A stretch of DNA of 64,000 bases, taken from contig ONSW01000032.1 of assembly GCA_900320595.1 (NCBI GenBank), positions 1 to 64,000 of the forward strand, read 5' to 3'. The position numbers and the translations under genes were made by a program. The notes below the pieces were generated by a model that was given only the letters and a program-made list of their open reading frames with translations, was not told the origin of the DNA and did no database searches. Positions 39,389 through 47,828 of this stretch are shown here, in pieces. Numbering within the stretch: the first letter of the stretch is position 1; each line of letters begins with the position of its first letter. This DNA is from an uncultured Eubacteriales bacterium (GTDB lineage: Bacteria > Bacillota > Clostridia > Oscillospirales > Oscillospiraceae).

Positions 39389-40141
39389 TTAAAGCTTGTT
39401 GTAATCTTCATCGGAGACGGCCTCGAGCCATTCGTTCGAGCAGTTCTTGCCGCCTACCTCAATGGCCAGATGGGAAAACCAGCTGTCCGCGGCCGCGCCG
39501 TGCCAGTGCTTGACGTTGGCCGGGATGTTGACGACCGTGCCGGGCGTCATCCGGGCGGGCGCTTTGCCCCATTCCTGATACCAGCCGCGGCCGCCCACGC
39601 AGATCAGCATCTGCCCACCGCCGGACGAGGCGTGGTGGATGTGCCAGTTGTTGCGGCAGCCGGGCTCGAAGGTCACGTTGAATACCGGGATCTGCGCGGT
39701 GGAGACGGAGGCGAGATAGCTTTGCCCCACAAAGAACTGCCCATACGGGTTCTCCTCCCCGATGGGGAAGAAGATCGTGTTCTGATAGGCGTCCTTTTCG
39801 CTTGCGGCGGGGCTTTCCTCGTTCCAGATCTCCTTGGCCTGACGGAAGACGGCCCAGCCCTTCGGCCAGCCGACATACATCGTGGCGTGGGTGATGATCG
39901 CAGCGATCTCTTCCTTCGTCACGCCGTTGTTCTTCGCGTTCTGCAGATGGTAGCCGAGCGACGAGTCCGTGATGCCGGACGCCATCAGCGACACCACGGT
40001 GATGATGCACTTGGTCTTGACGTCAAGGGCCTCGGCGTTCCAGACCTCGCCGAAGAGCACGTCGTCGTTGAGGTGGGCGAACATCGGGGAAAACTCGCCG
40101 AGCTGTGCCCGCCCGGCCGTCTGTGTGATCTTCTTGGTCAT
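39389..40141 (-). CDS. Carboxymuconolactone decarboxylase-cupin fusion protein
   Basis: The protein has 250 residues in two domains. Residues 1-105 form a CMD/AhpD-like helical domain (LGEFSPMFAHLNDDVLFGEV, HLQNAKNNGVTKEEIAAIITH). AhpD-type CxxC cysteines are absent, since only one cysteine lies in this part, so peroxidase activity is unlikely. Residues 130-245 form a cupin with NNWHIHHASSGGGQMLICVGG and PANVKHWHG, the metal-binding histidines. A strong AAGGAGGAAA site precedes the ATG. Its role in the operon is probably conversion of a small electrophile or quinone. Confidence 0.85.
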   Translation of the reverse strand: MTKKITQTAGRAQLGEFSPMFAHLNDDVLFGEVWNAEALDVKTKCIITVVSLMASGITDSSLGYHLQNAKNNGVTKEEIAAIITHATMYVGWPKGWAVFRQAKEIWNEESPAASEKDAYQNTIFFPIGEENPYGQFFVGQSYLASVSTAQIPVFNVTFEPGCRNNWHIHHASSGGGQMLICVGGRGWYQEWGKAPARMTPGTVVNIPANVKHWHGAAADSWFSHLAIEVGGKNCSNEWLEAVSDEDYNKL

Positions 40142-40155
40142 GATCGTTTCCTCCT

Positions 40156-40485
40156 TCAGTTTCGAATAAAGCGGCGGTCTGCCTCGGACAGAGCCGGATC
40201 GTCGGATACAAAGCGTTCGACCTTCATGTGAAGATCGTACTTCTCGCGCAGCGCCGCGATCTGTGCCATCATGGGCGAGGCGTGGTGCGCATCGATGGCC
40301 GCCTGGTCGCGCCACTGGTCGATCAGCAGTACGGTCTCGGGGTCGTCCATCGGAAAGAAGTATTCATAGCGCAGATTGCCGTCCTCGGCGCGGATCGCCG
40401 CGGCCGTGCCGCTGCTCGTCATTTCCGCCGCGAAGGCGCGGGCCGCGCCGCCTTTCCCGGCGTAATAAAGATTGACGGTGATCAT
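40156..40485 (-). CDS. ABM-family (quinol monooxygenase-like) protein
   Basis: This 109-residue dimeric alpha/beta-barrel domain protein has TVNLYYAGKGGAARAFAAEM at the start, RYEYFFPMDDPETVLLIDQW in the centre and ALREKYDLHMKVERF near the end, the ABM pattern. Relatives oxidise quinols or protect against reactive quinones without cofactors. The stop precedes the CMD-cupin gene by 15 bp. The start overlaps the stop of the TetR gene by 4 bp (ATGA). Confidence 0.85.
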   Translation of the reverse strand: MITVNLYYAGKGGAARAFAAEMTSSGTAAAIRAEDGNLRYEYFFPMDDPETVLLIDQWRDQAAIDAHHASPMMAQIAALREKYDLHMKVERFVSDDPALSEADRRFIRN

Positions 40486-41111
40486 GATAACCCTCCCAGC
40501 ATCGTCCGGATAAAGTCACGGGCCATTTCATAAGTGCTCATATAGACATAGTCGATCCCGGCGTCGCGCATGGCCTCCCGCTGCTTTTCCGTCACAACGG
40601 TATAGGGGTAGAGCCCGTATACAAAGGGCAGGAAGGCATAAAGGAAGCGCTGCCTGCCACTCGCATCGAGCGCAGGGCAGAAGCGCCGCAGACAGCGGTC
40701 GAGCGCGTCCTTCGATTCGCCGTAGGCCGCCTTGAATTCCACCAGCCGCTCCATGCGGGAGTTTTCCTCCATGTCATAGAGGTTCATGCTCAAAAGCTTG
40801 AGCATCAGCGGCCTCCGCTCCAGCGCATGAGCAAGCTCAGAGGACAGCTCGTCGAGCCCCAGCGTCTCCTCTCGCTCGCAAAGCGCGTCGAGATCGGCGG
40901 CAAAAAGCTCATACTCCCGCTGAAACAGCGCGAGGAAGATCTCTTCCTTGGTCTCAAAATAATTGTAGATCGACGTGCGGGTAAAGGAAGTCTGCTGGCC
41001 GATCTCTTTAAGGGTGATTTCCTTGAAGCTCATGGTCTCATAGAGCTTCCGACAGGCGGCGAGGATCTCCTCCCGCCGCGCGTTTGTCAGTTCGGCTGAT
41101 CCCTTCGGCAT
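40482..41111 (-). CDS. TetR-family transcriptional regulator
   Basis: This 209-residue repressor has an N-terminal HTH: RREEILAACRKLYETMSFKE then ITLKEIGQQTSFTRTSIYNYFETKEE (in part, residues 12-57). The all-helical ligand domain follows. It lies inside the operon it probably controls, second after a flavin reductase gene. Two TetR-type palindromes at the operon promoter (41720-41732, 41754-41766) are the likely binding sites. The ligand is unknown; quinones or electrophiles are likely given the operon's enzymes. Confidence 0.92.
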   Translation of the reverse strand: MPKGSAELTNARREEILAACRKLYETMSFKEITLKEIGQQTSFTRTSIYNYFETKEEIFLALFQREYELFAADLDALCEREETLGLDELSSELAHALERRPLMLKLLSMNLYDMEENSRMERLVEFKAAYGESKDALDRCLRRFCPALDASGRQRFLYAFLPFVYGLYPYTVVTEKQREAMRDAGIDYVYMSTYEMARDFIRTMLGGLS

Positions 41112-41153
41112 ATCTGTCCCTTCTTTCTCTCCGGGTTTTTCCGATGGAAAAGC

Positions 41154-41693
41154 TCAGTTCATCTTCATGCAGCCGCCCAGGACATCGCCCGTCTCGAGAT
41201 ACTCATAGGTCGGAAACTGGAAGAGCGCGGGCTTGAAGCGGCGATAGTCGATCTTGTCCTTGTCGGTGAGGACGGCCTCGTCGACATAGGTGCCGCAGAT
41301 ACGGCAGATGAAGTTGTCAAAGCCCTTGAGGTCATAGATGTCTTCCACTTCGCACTCCATCGTAACTTTGGCCTTGTCGATCATCGGCGCCCCAAGTTCT
41401 CCGGGCGTCCAGGCAAAGGCCTCGGATTTGTCCGCTTTGTTGCCGCTCAGGCAGCCCATGCGGTCGGCCTCCTTCAGCCACGAGGCGTCCACCACGTTGA
41501 CCGAAACGACCTTGTTTTCCCGGATGCCCTTGTTGGTATAGTGGGCTTTTACCATTGAGAGCATCAGATGGCTGTGCGCCATGACGCCCGCGTGGGCGAC
41601 CAGCGTCCAGTTCGGCTTGCCGTCGACCATTGCGCCGACCACGACGACGGGGGAGGGATACAGCGCAAGCTGCGCTCCGGTGTTCTTTTTCAT
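41154..41693 (-). CDS. Flavin reductase-like FMN-binding protein
   Basis: This 179-residue split-barrel protein has ALYPSPVVVVGAMVDGKPNW at the start, the flavin-contacting SMVKAHYTNKGIRENKVVSV stretch near residues 46-65, and KVTMECEVEDIYD. It is the first gene of the TetR-regulated redox operon. It has five cysteines scattered in its C-terminal two thirds, one pair as CRIC, a possible redox or metal site. Confidence 0.85.
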   Translation of the reverse strand: MKKNTGAQLALYPSPVVVVGAMVDGKPNWTLVAHAGVMAHSHLMLSMVKAHYTNKGIRENKVVSVNVVDASWLKEADRMGCLSGNKADKSEAFAWTPGELGAPMIDKAKVTMECEVEDIYDLKGFDNFICRICGTYVDEAVLTDKDKIDYRRFKPALFQFPTYEYLETGDVLGGCMKMN

Positions 41694-41719
41694 ATCGCAC
41701 TTCCTTACAAAAACTATTT

Positions 41720-41767
41720 TGACACACTGTCAGAATACAGTGTAGCAGCATTCTGACACGGTGTCAA
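41720..41767 (-). promoter_or_regulatory. Redox operon promoter with two TetR-type operators
   Basis: Minus-strand -35 TTGACA (41762-41767) and -10 TACACT (41739-41744) are separated by 17 bp. The palindrome TGACACGGTGTCA (41754-41766) covers the -35 box. A second, TGACACACTGTCA (41720-41732), lies just downstream of the -10 box. Occupation of both would block transcription, which fits autorepression by the TetR protein. Confidence 0.8.
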
Positions 41768-41794
41768 TATATTTTTCTGAGAATACCGTCTCCG

Positions 41795-41834
41795 AAAAAG
41801 GAAAGGCCGTCCAACGGACGGCCTTTCCTTTTTT
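41795..41834. terminator. Terminator of the AraC regulator gene
   Basis: AAAAAGGAAAGGCCGTCC pairs with its full complement around an AAC loop. A- and T-tracts on both sides would allow bidirectional function. Confidence 0.9.
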
Positions 41835-41850
41835 GCAGAGCGGGGGGAAA

Positions 41851-43104
41851 TTATTCCTTACGAAAGCGTCTGCGGTACTGCGCGGGCGTATAGCCCGTCG
41901 TGTCGCGGAAGCACTGGATGAAATAGTTGACGGTGTTGAAGGCGAGCCGCTCGGAGATGTCGCGGATCGAGAGATCCGTCGATTCGAGCAGCACCTTCGC
42001 GCGCTCGACCTTGGCATAGCGGATGTAACTGCTGACGGACTGGCCGGTCTCTTTTTTAAACTTCTCCGTCAGATAATACTCGGTATAGCCGACCAGCGCG
42101 GCGAGATCTGCCGTTCGGATCTTCCGATCGAGGCTCAGCTCAATATAGTCGCAGCATTTCTGGATCGCGTGGGAATAGTCAGGGTTGGTGCGCAGGTGGT
42201 GCACCCGGTAGATGAAATCGTGATACATGGCGTGGGCCAGGGCGTTGAGCTCGCCAGAGTCGCGGCAGTCCTCGGCGGACTGGATATACGAATCGCCAAG
42301 CGCATAGGCGACCTCGGGCGAGAGCCCGCCCTCCATGGCTGCGCGGCTGACGAGCGTGGTGAAGACGACGATGCTGGTCTTCATCTGGCGCAGCGGGTCC
42401 TGCCCCCGGATCGGGACGCCGGGGCTGAGACGGATGCTGCCCTGGAGGACGCCGTAATAATTGATATCCCCGTTGCGCACCATCTGCAGCATCGCACGTT
42501 CGGAGAGATAAACCCTGTCCCGGTCCCGCTGCAGCGCGGACTCGGAGAGCTGCGCCGTATTTTCAGTCTCGCCGGACACGAGTGCGTCGAGACCGAGCTG
42601 CTGGCCGGTGAGCGTGTTGTGGACCATCATGACATAGCGCGTGAAGATCGCATATGACATGACGGGCAGCTGCGGCAGCAGCCGGATCAGCTCCGTGGCC
42701 CAGGCGGCGTTCTCGCGGCTGTGGGTATAGGAGCGGAGCCCGACGCGCAGATGCCGCTCGAGCGGCTCGGCATAAAAGACCGGGCCGATGACGAAGATCA
42801 GCTTCCGGTTCCGGTCGGATTCATAGCTCAGCGCCCACTGCATGCCGATCGACGAGCCGATGATCTGCGGGCGGGTGTTGCCGCTGTCCGAGGCGTAGGC
42901 GACAAGCTTGTCCGCTCCGCCGAGGATGCGGAAGGCGCGGTCGAGCACGTCGCGCTCCGCCGCCGGGCAGGAGGTGGCGATAAAGCCGCCGTCGGGGTCA
43001 TAGCACCAGACATAGAATTTTTCGTTGCTTGCGATCAGACTTTCGAGCAGAAGCAGGTTCTGCTCGCCTTTTGTCATTGAGCTTTGCCATTCCCGCAGAT
43101 CCAC
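41851..43104 (-). CDS. AraC-family transcriptional regulator
   Basis: This 417-residue protein has a C-terminal AraC DNA-binding domain of two HTHs: RKIRTADLAALVGYTEYYLT then FKKETGQSVSSYIRYAKVERA, and SIRDISERLAFNTVNYFIQC with GYTPAQYRRRF. The N-terminal 300 residues are a sensory part of PAS/PocR-like appearance (FYVWCYDPDGGFIATSCPAAER); its ligand is unknown. The GTG at 43104 has GGGAGG nine bases upstream. It is divergent to the glycoside utilisation operon and is the likely activator of that operon. Confidence 0.87.
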   Translation of the reverse strand: MDLREWQSSMTKGEQNLLLLESLIASNEKFYVWCYDPDGGFIATSCPAAERDVLDRAFRILGGADKLVAYASDSGNTRPQIIGSSIGMQWALSYESDRNRKLIFVIGPVFYAEPLERHLRVGLRSYTHSRENAAWATELIRLLPQLPVMSYAIFTRYVMMVHNTLTGQQLGLDALVSGETENTAQLSESALQRDRDRVYLSERAMLQMVRNGDINYYGVLQGSIRLSPGVPIRGQDPLRQMKTSIVVFTTLVSRAAMEGGLSPEVAYALGDSYIQSAEDCRDSGELNALAHAMYHDFIYRVHHLRTNPDYSHAIQKCCDYIELSLDRKIRTADLAALVGYTEYYLTEKFKKETGQSVSSYIRYAKVERAKVLLESTDLSIRDISERLAFNTVNYFIQCFRDTTGYTPAQYRRRFRKE

Positions 43105-43138
43105 AACGCATCGCCTCCCGAAAAACCTTGCTGTTCCC

Positions 43139-43167
43139 AGTATAGCAGCGGCAGGGGACGAACGCAA
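43139..43167 (-). promoter_or_regulatory. Promoter of the AraC gene
   Basis: Minus-strand TTGCGT and TATACT are spaced by 17 bp, 35 bp upstream of the GTG start. Confidence 0.6.
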
Positions 43168-43208
43168 GAAACTTCCTGAATTTTTGTAATTTTTCCGCAA
43201 TTTTTGGA

Positions 43209-43237
43209 TTTACGCTCGGTTAGCTTTTCGGTAAGAT
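43209..43237 (+). promoter_or_regulatory. Candidate promoter of the glycoside operon
   Basis: TTTACG and TAAGAT are separated by 17 bp, 49 bp before the GPH symporter. The weak boxes fit dependence on the divergent AraC activator. Confidence 0.4.
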
Positions 43238-43285
43238 AAGATCAACGGGAAAACCGTAATGATTTTAAGAAAAGAGGAACGCCCT

Positions 43286-44803
43286 ATGGCAAAGGAAAAA
43301 ATTACCCAGAGCGAGATCGACGGCGTGCAGTATCGCCGTGCAAAACTGTGGCAGATCATTCTCGTGGCCTTCAACGCCTTCAACGGCATGGCCATGTACT
43401 TCCTGATCGGTCTGGCCAGCTACTCCGCCAGCATCGGCTACGGCATCGCGACCCTGGTGGTCGGCGGCCTGCTGACCTTCACGCGCATCTTCGACGCCAT
43501 CACCGACCCGCTGCTCGCCTTCCTGTATGACCGGGTGAACACCCCCTTCGGCAAGGTCCGCCCGCTGATGCTGCTGGGTTGGGCGATCCAGAGTGCGGGC
43601 GTCCTGCTGATGTTCAACTTCTGCTCGAGCAAAGGCCACGGCATCCCGGTGTTCCTGGCCTGCTACATGCTGTATGTCATCGGCTACACCATCGTGAACA
43701 TGACCGCGCAGACGCTGCCCGCCCTGCTGACCAACGACCCGAAGCAGCGCCCCACCGTCGGCGTATGGCAGACGGCGCTCAACTATATCACCCCGATGGC
43801 GCTGAACATCGTGGTCTACACCAAGCTCATGCCCGCCTTCGGCGGCAGCTTTAACCAGGCGTTTCTGAATACGGTGACCTGGGTGTGCGTCGGCATCTCC
43901 TTCGTTGGCGTCGTCCTGGTGTGCATCGGCATCTCCGCCTATGACAAGCCCGAAAACTTCAAGGGCATCGGCAAGCGGGAGCGGCTGAAATTCAAGGATA
44001 TGTGGGATGTGCTAAAGAACAACAAGCCGCTCCAGAGCTACATCATCTCCGCCTCCTCCGACAAGATCGCCCAGCAGGCCTCCTCCGCTTCCATCGTGAG
44101 CACCATGCTCAACGGCATCCTCATCGGCAACATGGGCCTTGCCACAACGCTGAGCATGATCGGCATGTTCCCTTCCATCATCTTCGCCATTCTGGGCGCC
44201 CGTTACGCCGGCAAGCACGGCAACAAGGAGTCCATTGTGGCCTGGACCCGCTACAGCATCTATGCCAACATCGCCATGATCGCCTTCTTCATCGTGACCC
44301 GCTTCACCGTGGGCACCACCGCGATCTCCAACTCGCTGATCTTCAAGATCCTCTTCATCGTGCTGACCTTCGCGGTGAACGGCTTCGCGATGGGCGTCAC
44401 CACGGCCAACACCGGCTTTATGGCCGACCTCATCGACTATGAGCTCGACCGCAGCGGCAAGTATATCCCCGCCGTCGTCTCCGGCACCTACAGCCTGGTC
44501 GACAAGATCGTCTCCTCCTTCTCCGCCGCCATTGCCACCGGCTGCGTGGCCCTGATCGGCTACACGACCACCATGCCTCAGCCCACCGACGAGTCGACCT
44601 CCGGCGTGTTCTGGATGACCATGTTCCTGCGCTACGGCCTGGCAGTCTTGGGCTTCATCTGCACGCTGCTGGCCATGCGCAAGTGCAAGCTTGGCCGCTC
44701 GGAGATGGTTGAGGTGCAGAAGCGCATCGCCGACAAGAAGGCTGAGGCTCAGGCCGAGCTCTTCGAGGAAGAACTGCACAAGGGAGACCCGGAGAATGCG
44801 TAA
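43286..44803 (+). CDS. GPH-family glycoside/hexuronide:cation symporter (MFS)
   Basis: This 505-residue, 12-helix carrier has the GPH loop seen as FDAITDPLLAFLYDRVNTPF near residues 69-88. It imports intact glycosides or oligosaccharides, which the following enzymes then cleave in the cytoplasm. The ATG at 43286 follows AAGAGGAA. The stop overlaps the GH2 gene start. The link to a GH2 enzyme recalls the UidB-UidA pair, but the sugar could be a galactoside or a rhamnogalacturonan fragment. Confidence 0.9.
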   Translation: MAKEKITQSEIDGVQYRRAKLWQIILVAFNAFNGMAMYFLIGLASYSASIGYGIATLVVGGLLTFTRIFDAITDPLLAFLYDRVNTPFGKVRPLMLLGWAIQSAGVLLMFNFCSSKGHGIPVFLACYMLYVIGYTIVNMTAQTLPALLTNDPKQRPTVGVWQTALNYITPMALNIVVYTKLMPAFGGSFNQAFLNTVTWVCVGISFVGVVLVCIGISAYDKPENFKGIGKRERLKFKDMWDVLKNNKPLQSYIISASSDKIAQQASSASIVSTMLNGILIGNMGLATTLSMIGMFPSIIFAILGARYAGKHGNKESIVAWTRYSIYANIAMIAFFIVTRFTVGTTAISNSLIFKILFIVLTFAVNGFAMGVTTANTGFMADLIDYELDRSGKYIPAVVSGTYSLVDKIVSSFSAAIATGCVALIGYTTTMPQPTDESTSGVFWMTMFLRYGLAVLGFICTLLAMRKCKLGRSEMVEVQKRIADKKAEAQAELFEEELHKGDPENA

Positions 44804-46982
44804 GATCACAACGCTCACTGAGGGATGGCGGTTTCTGAAAGCCGCCATCCCCGTCGATACCGCCATGGCCTATGCCACGCAGGGGGAAGCCGTCACGCTG
44901 CCCCACACCTGGAACGTAATCGACGGCCAGGACGGCGGCAACGACTACTACCGCGGCACCTGCTGGTATGTGCGCGAGTTGACGGCGGAGGAGACCGACG
45001 CCGAGCGCCTGTTCCTGGAGATAAACGGCGCGGCCATGACGGCCGAGGTCTATCTCAACGGCGAAAAGCTTGCCCGCCACGAGGGCGGCTATTCGACCTT
45101 CCGCGTCGAGCTCAGCGGGCATCTGGCAGAAAAGAACATCCTCGCTATCTCTGTCAGCAACGAAGACAATACAAGCGTATACCCCCAGAAGGCGGACTTC
45201 ACCTTCTACGGCGGGCTCTATCGCGCCGTGAAGCTGATCGCCGTGCCGGAAGAGCACTTCGAATTGCTCCGCGACGGCACGCCGGGCATCAAGGTCACGC
45301 CCGTTGTCGATCTCGAAAAGAAATCGGCGACCGTCACCGTGGAGACCTGGCACAATGGAAAAACGGTCGACATCACCGTGAACGGCGAGACGAAGACCGT
45401 TGAACGCACGGCGGAGTTCGTGATCGAAAACGTCCGTCTCTGGGACGGCCTTGAAGATCCTTATCTCTATACCGCTACGGCGAAGCTGCCCTCCGGCGAC
45501 GAGGTCTCGACCCGCTTCGGCTGCCGGGTGTTTGCCTGCGACAGCGAGAAGGGCTTTTTCCTCAACGGCCGGAGCTATCCGCTGCGCGGCGTGAGCCGCC
45601 ACCAGGACCGCAAGGGCAAAGGCAACGCCCTCTCTTACGAAGATCACAAGGCCGACATGGCCATCATCCGCGAGCTCGGCGCGAACACGCTGCGCCTTGC
45701 CCACTATCAGCACGCGCAGGAATTCTATGATCTCTGCGACGAGAACGGCATCGTGGTCTGGGCGGAGATCCCGTACATCACGATGCACATGTCCGGCGGG
45801 CGGGAGAACACGCTCTCCCAGATGCGCGAGCTCATCACCCAGTGCTATAACCACCCCTGCGTCGCCGTCTGGGGCCTTTCCAACGAGATCACGGCCGCGA
45901 GCGCGGTGAACGAGGAGCTGCTCGAAAACCACCGGGCGCTCAACGAGCTCTGCCACCGCATGGACCCGACGCGCCTCACCACGATGGCGGACGTCTTCAT
46001 GCTGGAGATCGACAGCCCCATCCTCGAGATCCCGGACATCAACAGCTATAACCTCTACTTCGGCTGGTACCTCGGCGAGCTGGAGCAGACCGACGAGTTT
46101 TTCGACGAATACCATGCGAAATACCCCGAGCGCGTCATCGGCTTTAGCGAATACGGCGCGGACGCGAATCCCGCCTTCCACTCCTCCCGCCCCGAAAAGG
46201 GCGACTATACCGAGGAGTACCAGGCACTCTATCACGAGCATATGCTCGCCATGATCGAGGCGCGGCCGTATCTCTGGGCGACGCATGTGTGGAACCTCTT
46301 TGACTTTGCCGCCGACGGCCGTGACGAGGGCGGCAAGCACGGCGAAAACCAGAAGGGTCTTGTTACCTTTGACCGCAGCCTGCGCAAGGACGCGTTTTAT
46401 CTCTATAAGGCCGCCTGGAACAAGACCGAGCCCTTCGTCCATCTCTGCGGCAAGCGCTATGAAAACCGCTGCGAGGAGACCACCGAAATCAAGGTCTACT
46501 CCAACTGCGGCGAGGTCAGCCTCTATGTCGACGGCACGCTTATCGGCACGCAGAGCGGCAAAACCGTCTTCCGCTTTGCGATCCCGCTGATGGGCGAGCA
46601 TCTGATCCGCGCCGAAGCTTCCGGCGTGAGCGACACGATGTGCATCCGCCGCGTCAGCGAGCCGGACGAGAGCTATATCTTCAACAAAGCCGCCGCTTCC
46701 GTCACCAACTGGTTTGACGCGGACGAGATCGACCCGGAATGCTTTTCCATCAACGACACGCTCGGCGAGATCCGCTCCCATCCCCAGGCCGGCGCCGTCG
46801 TCGACGCGATGATGGCCAAGGGCGCCTCCGAGCGGGGCGACGTGGCCGACGCGGTCAAGGACAACCCCGCGCTGCAGCGCATGCTGGGGCGCATGACCAT
46901 GCTGAGCCTTTTAAAGCAGGGCGGCGCGGACGAGGAGTCGATCCGCCAGCTCAACCGCATTCTGCAGGGGATCAAAAAATGA
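44796..46982 (+). CDS. Glycoside hydrolase family 2 (beta-galactosidase/beta-glucuronidase type)
   Basis: This 728-residue retaining glycosidase has a sugar-binding domain (TLPHTWNVIDGQDGGNDYYRG), an Ig-like domain and a TIM barrel. The acid/base Glu is in WGLSNEITA and the nucleophile Glu in VIGFSEYGADAN. RGVSRHQDRKGKGNAL and LRLAHYQHAQEF are typical barrel strands. A C-terminal extension of about 130 residues follows, including DEIDPECFSINDTLGEIR and a helical end that I do not recognise. No signal peptide is present. The gene is coupled by overlaps to both neighbours. Confidence 0.92.
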   Translation: MRKITTLTEGWRFLKAAIPVDTAMAYATQGEAVTLPHTWNVIDGQDGGNDYYRGTCWYVRELTAEETDAERLFLEINGAAMTAEVYLNGEKLARHEGGYSTFRVELSGHLAEKNILAISVSNEDNTSVYPQKADFTFYGGLYRAVKLIAVPEEHFELLRDGTPGIKVTPVVDLEKKSATVTVETWHNGKTVDITVNGETKTVERTAEFVIENVRLWDGLEDPYLYTATAKLPSGDEVSTRFGCRVFACDSEKGFFLNGRSYPLRGVSRHQDRKGKGNALSYEDHKADMAIIRELGANTLRLAHYQHAQEFYDLCDENGIVVWAEIPYITMHMSGGRENTLSQMRELITQCYNHPCVAVWGLSNEITAASAVNEELLENHRALNELCHRMDPTRLTTMADVFMLEIDSPILEIPDINSYNLYFGWYLGELEQTDEFFDEYHAKYPERVIGFSEYGADANPAFHSSRPEKGDYTEEYQALYHEHMLAMIEARPYLWATHVWNLFDFAADGRDEGGKHGENQKGLVTFDRSLRKDAFYLYKAAWNKTEPFVHLCGKRYENRCEETTEIKVYSNCGEVSLYVDGTLIGTQSGKTVFRFAIPLMGEHLIRAEASGVSDTMCIRRVSEPDESYIFNKAAASVTNWFDADEIDPECFSINDTLGEIRSHPQAGAVVDAMMAKGASERGDVADAVKDNPALQRMLGRMTMLSLLKQGGADEESIRQLNRILQGIKK

Positions 46983-47821
46983 AAAAAGCCGTACAACAGA
47001 TCATGCTGGGCACTGTGACCGGAAGCGAGTCGCGCGCCCGCGAAACCTTACAGAGGATCAAGGCCGCCGGTTACGACGGCCTTGAACTCAATCGCTTTAT
47101 GATCCATCCGAGCTCTCTGATGGTCCGGATGATGACGCGCGCCGCCGGCATGCCCACCGGAAACGGCGGCAAGCTCGACTGGCACGCGCTGCTTCGCGAA
47201 AGCGGCCTTGCGGTGATCAGTCTGCACGCCGACCTCGGAAGCCTCGAACGCGAGACGGACGCGGTGATCGCGGAAGCCAAGAGCTTTTCCACCGACAAGG
47301 TCGTCATCACGGGCATGTACCGCTTTGACTATTCCGACGAGACGGCGGTGCGCGAGCTGGCCGACAGACTCAACCGCGCCGGTGAAACGCTCAAAGCGCA
47401 GGGCATCCGCCTTTTCTACCACAACCACAACGTGGAGCTGCTGCACGCCGGCTCCCGGCGCGCCTACGACGTCCTCCTTGACGAAACCGACCCGGAAAAG
47501 GTAAACTTTGAATTTGACAGCTACTGGTTCACCGAGGGCGGCGCGGACGCAAAGGCGTGGATGAAAAAGCTCGGCGGCCGCATGCGGCTCTGGCACGTCA
47601 CCGACCGCGGCAGCCGCCAGACCGGCCCCGCCATGACGCCGATCCTGAAGAGCGACAGTATGGAGCTCGGCGACGGCAGCATGGACCTTGAGGGTCTGCT
47701 TGCGATCGCAAAAGAAAACGGCGTCGAGGCCGTCGTGCTCGAAAGCCATAAAAACTGGGTCGGCAACGACCCGGTCAGGAGTCTGGAGCGGAGCGCGCTC
47801 TGGCTCAACGAAAGGGTTTGA
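46979..47821 (+). CDS. Sugar phosphate isomerase/epimerase family protein (TIM barrel)
   Basis: This 280-residue AP-endonuclease-2-type TIM barrel has IKAAGYDGLELNRF near the start, LFYHNHNVELL with metal-binding His in the middle, EFDSYWFTEGGADAKAW, RLWHVTDRG and ESHKNW near the end. These carry the metal ligands Glu, Asp and His. Members isomerise or dehydrate keto-sugars and inosose. It overlaps the GH2 stop (ATGA), so it probably processes a monosaccharide released by the operon's glycosidases. Confidence 0.87.
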   Translation: MKKAVQQIMLGTVTGSESRARETLQRIKAAGYDGLELNRFMIHPSSLMVRMMTRAAGMPTGNGGKLDWHALLRESGLAVISLHADLGSLERETDAVIAEAKSFSTDKVVITGMYRFDYSDETAVRELADRLNRAGETLKAQGIRLFYHNHNVELLHAGSRRAYDVLLDETDPEKVNFEFDSYWFTEGGADAKAWMKKLGGRMRLWHVTDRGSRQTGPAMTPILKSDSMELGDGSMDLEGLLAIAKENGVEAVVLESHKNWVGNDPVRSLERSALWLNERV

Positions 47822-47828
47822 GACAACT

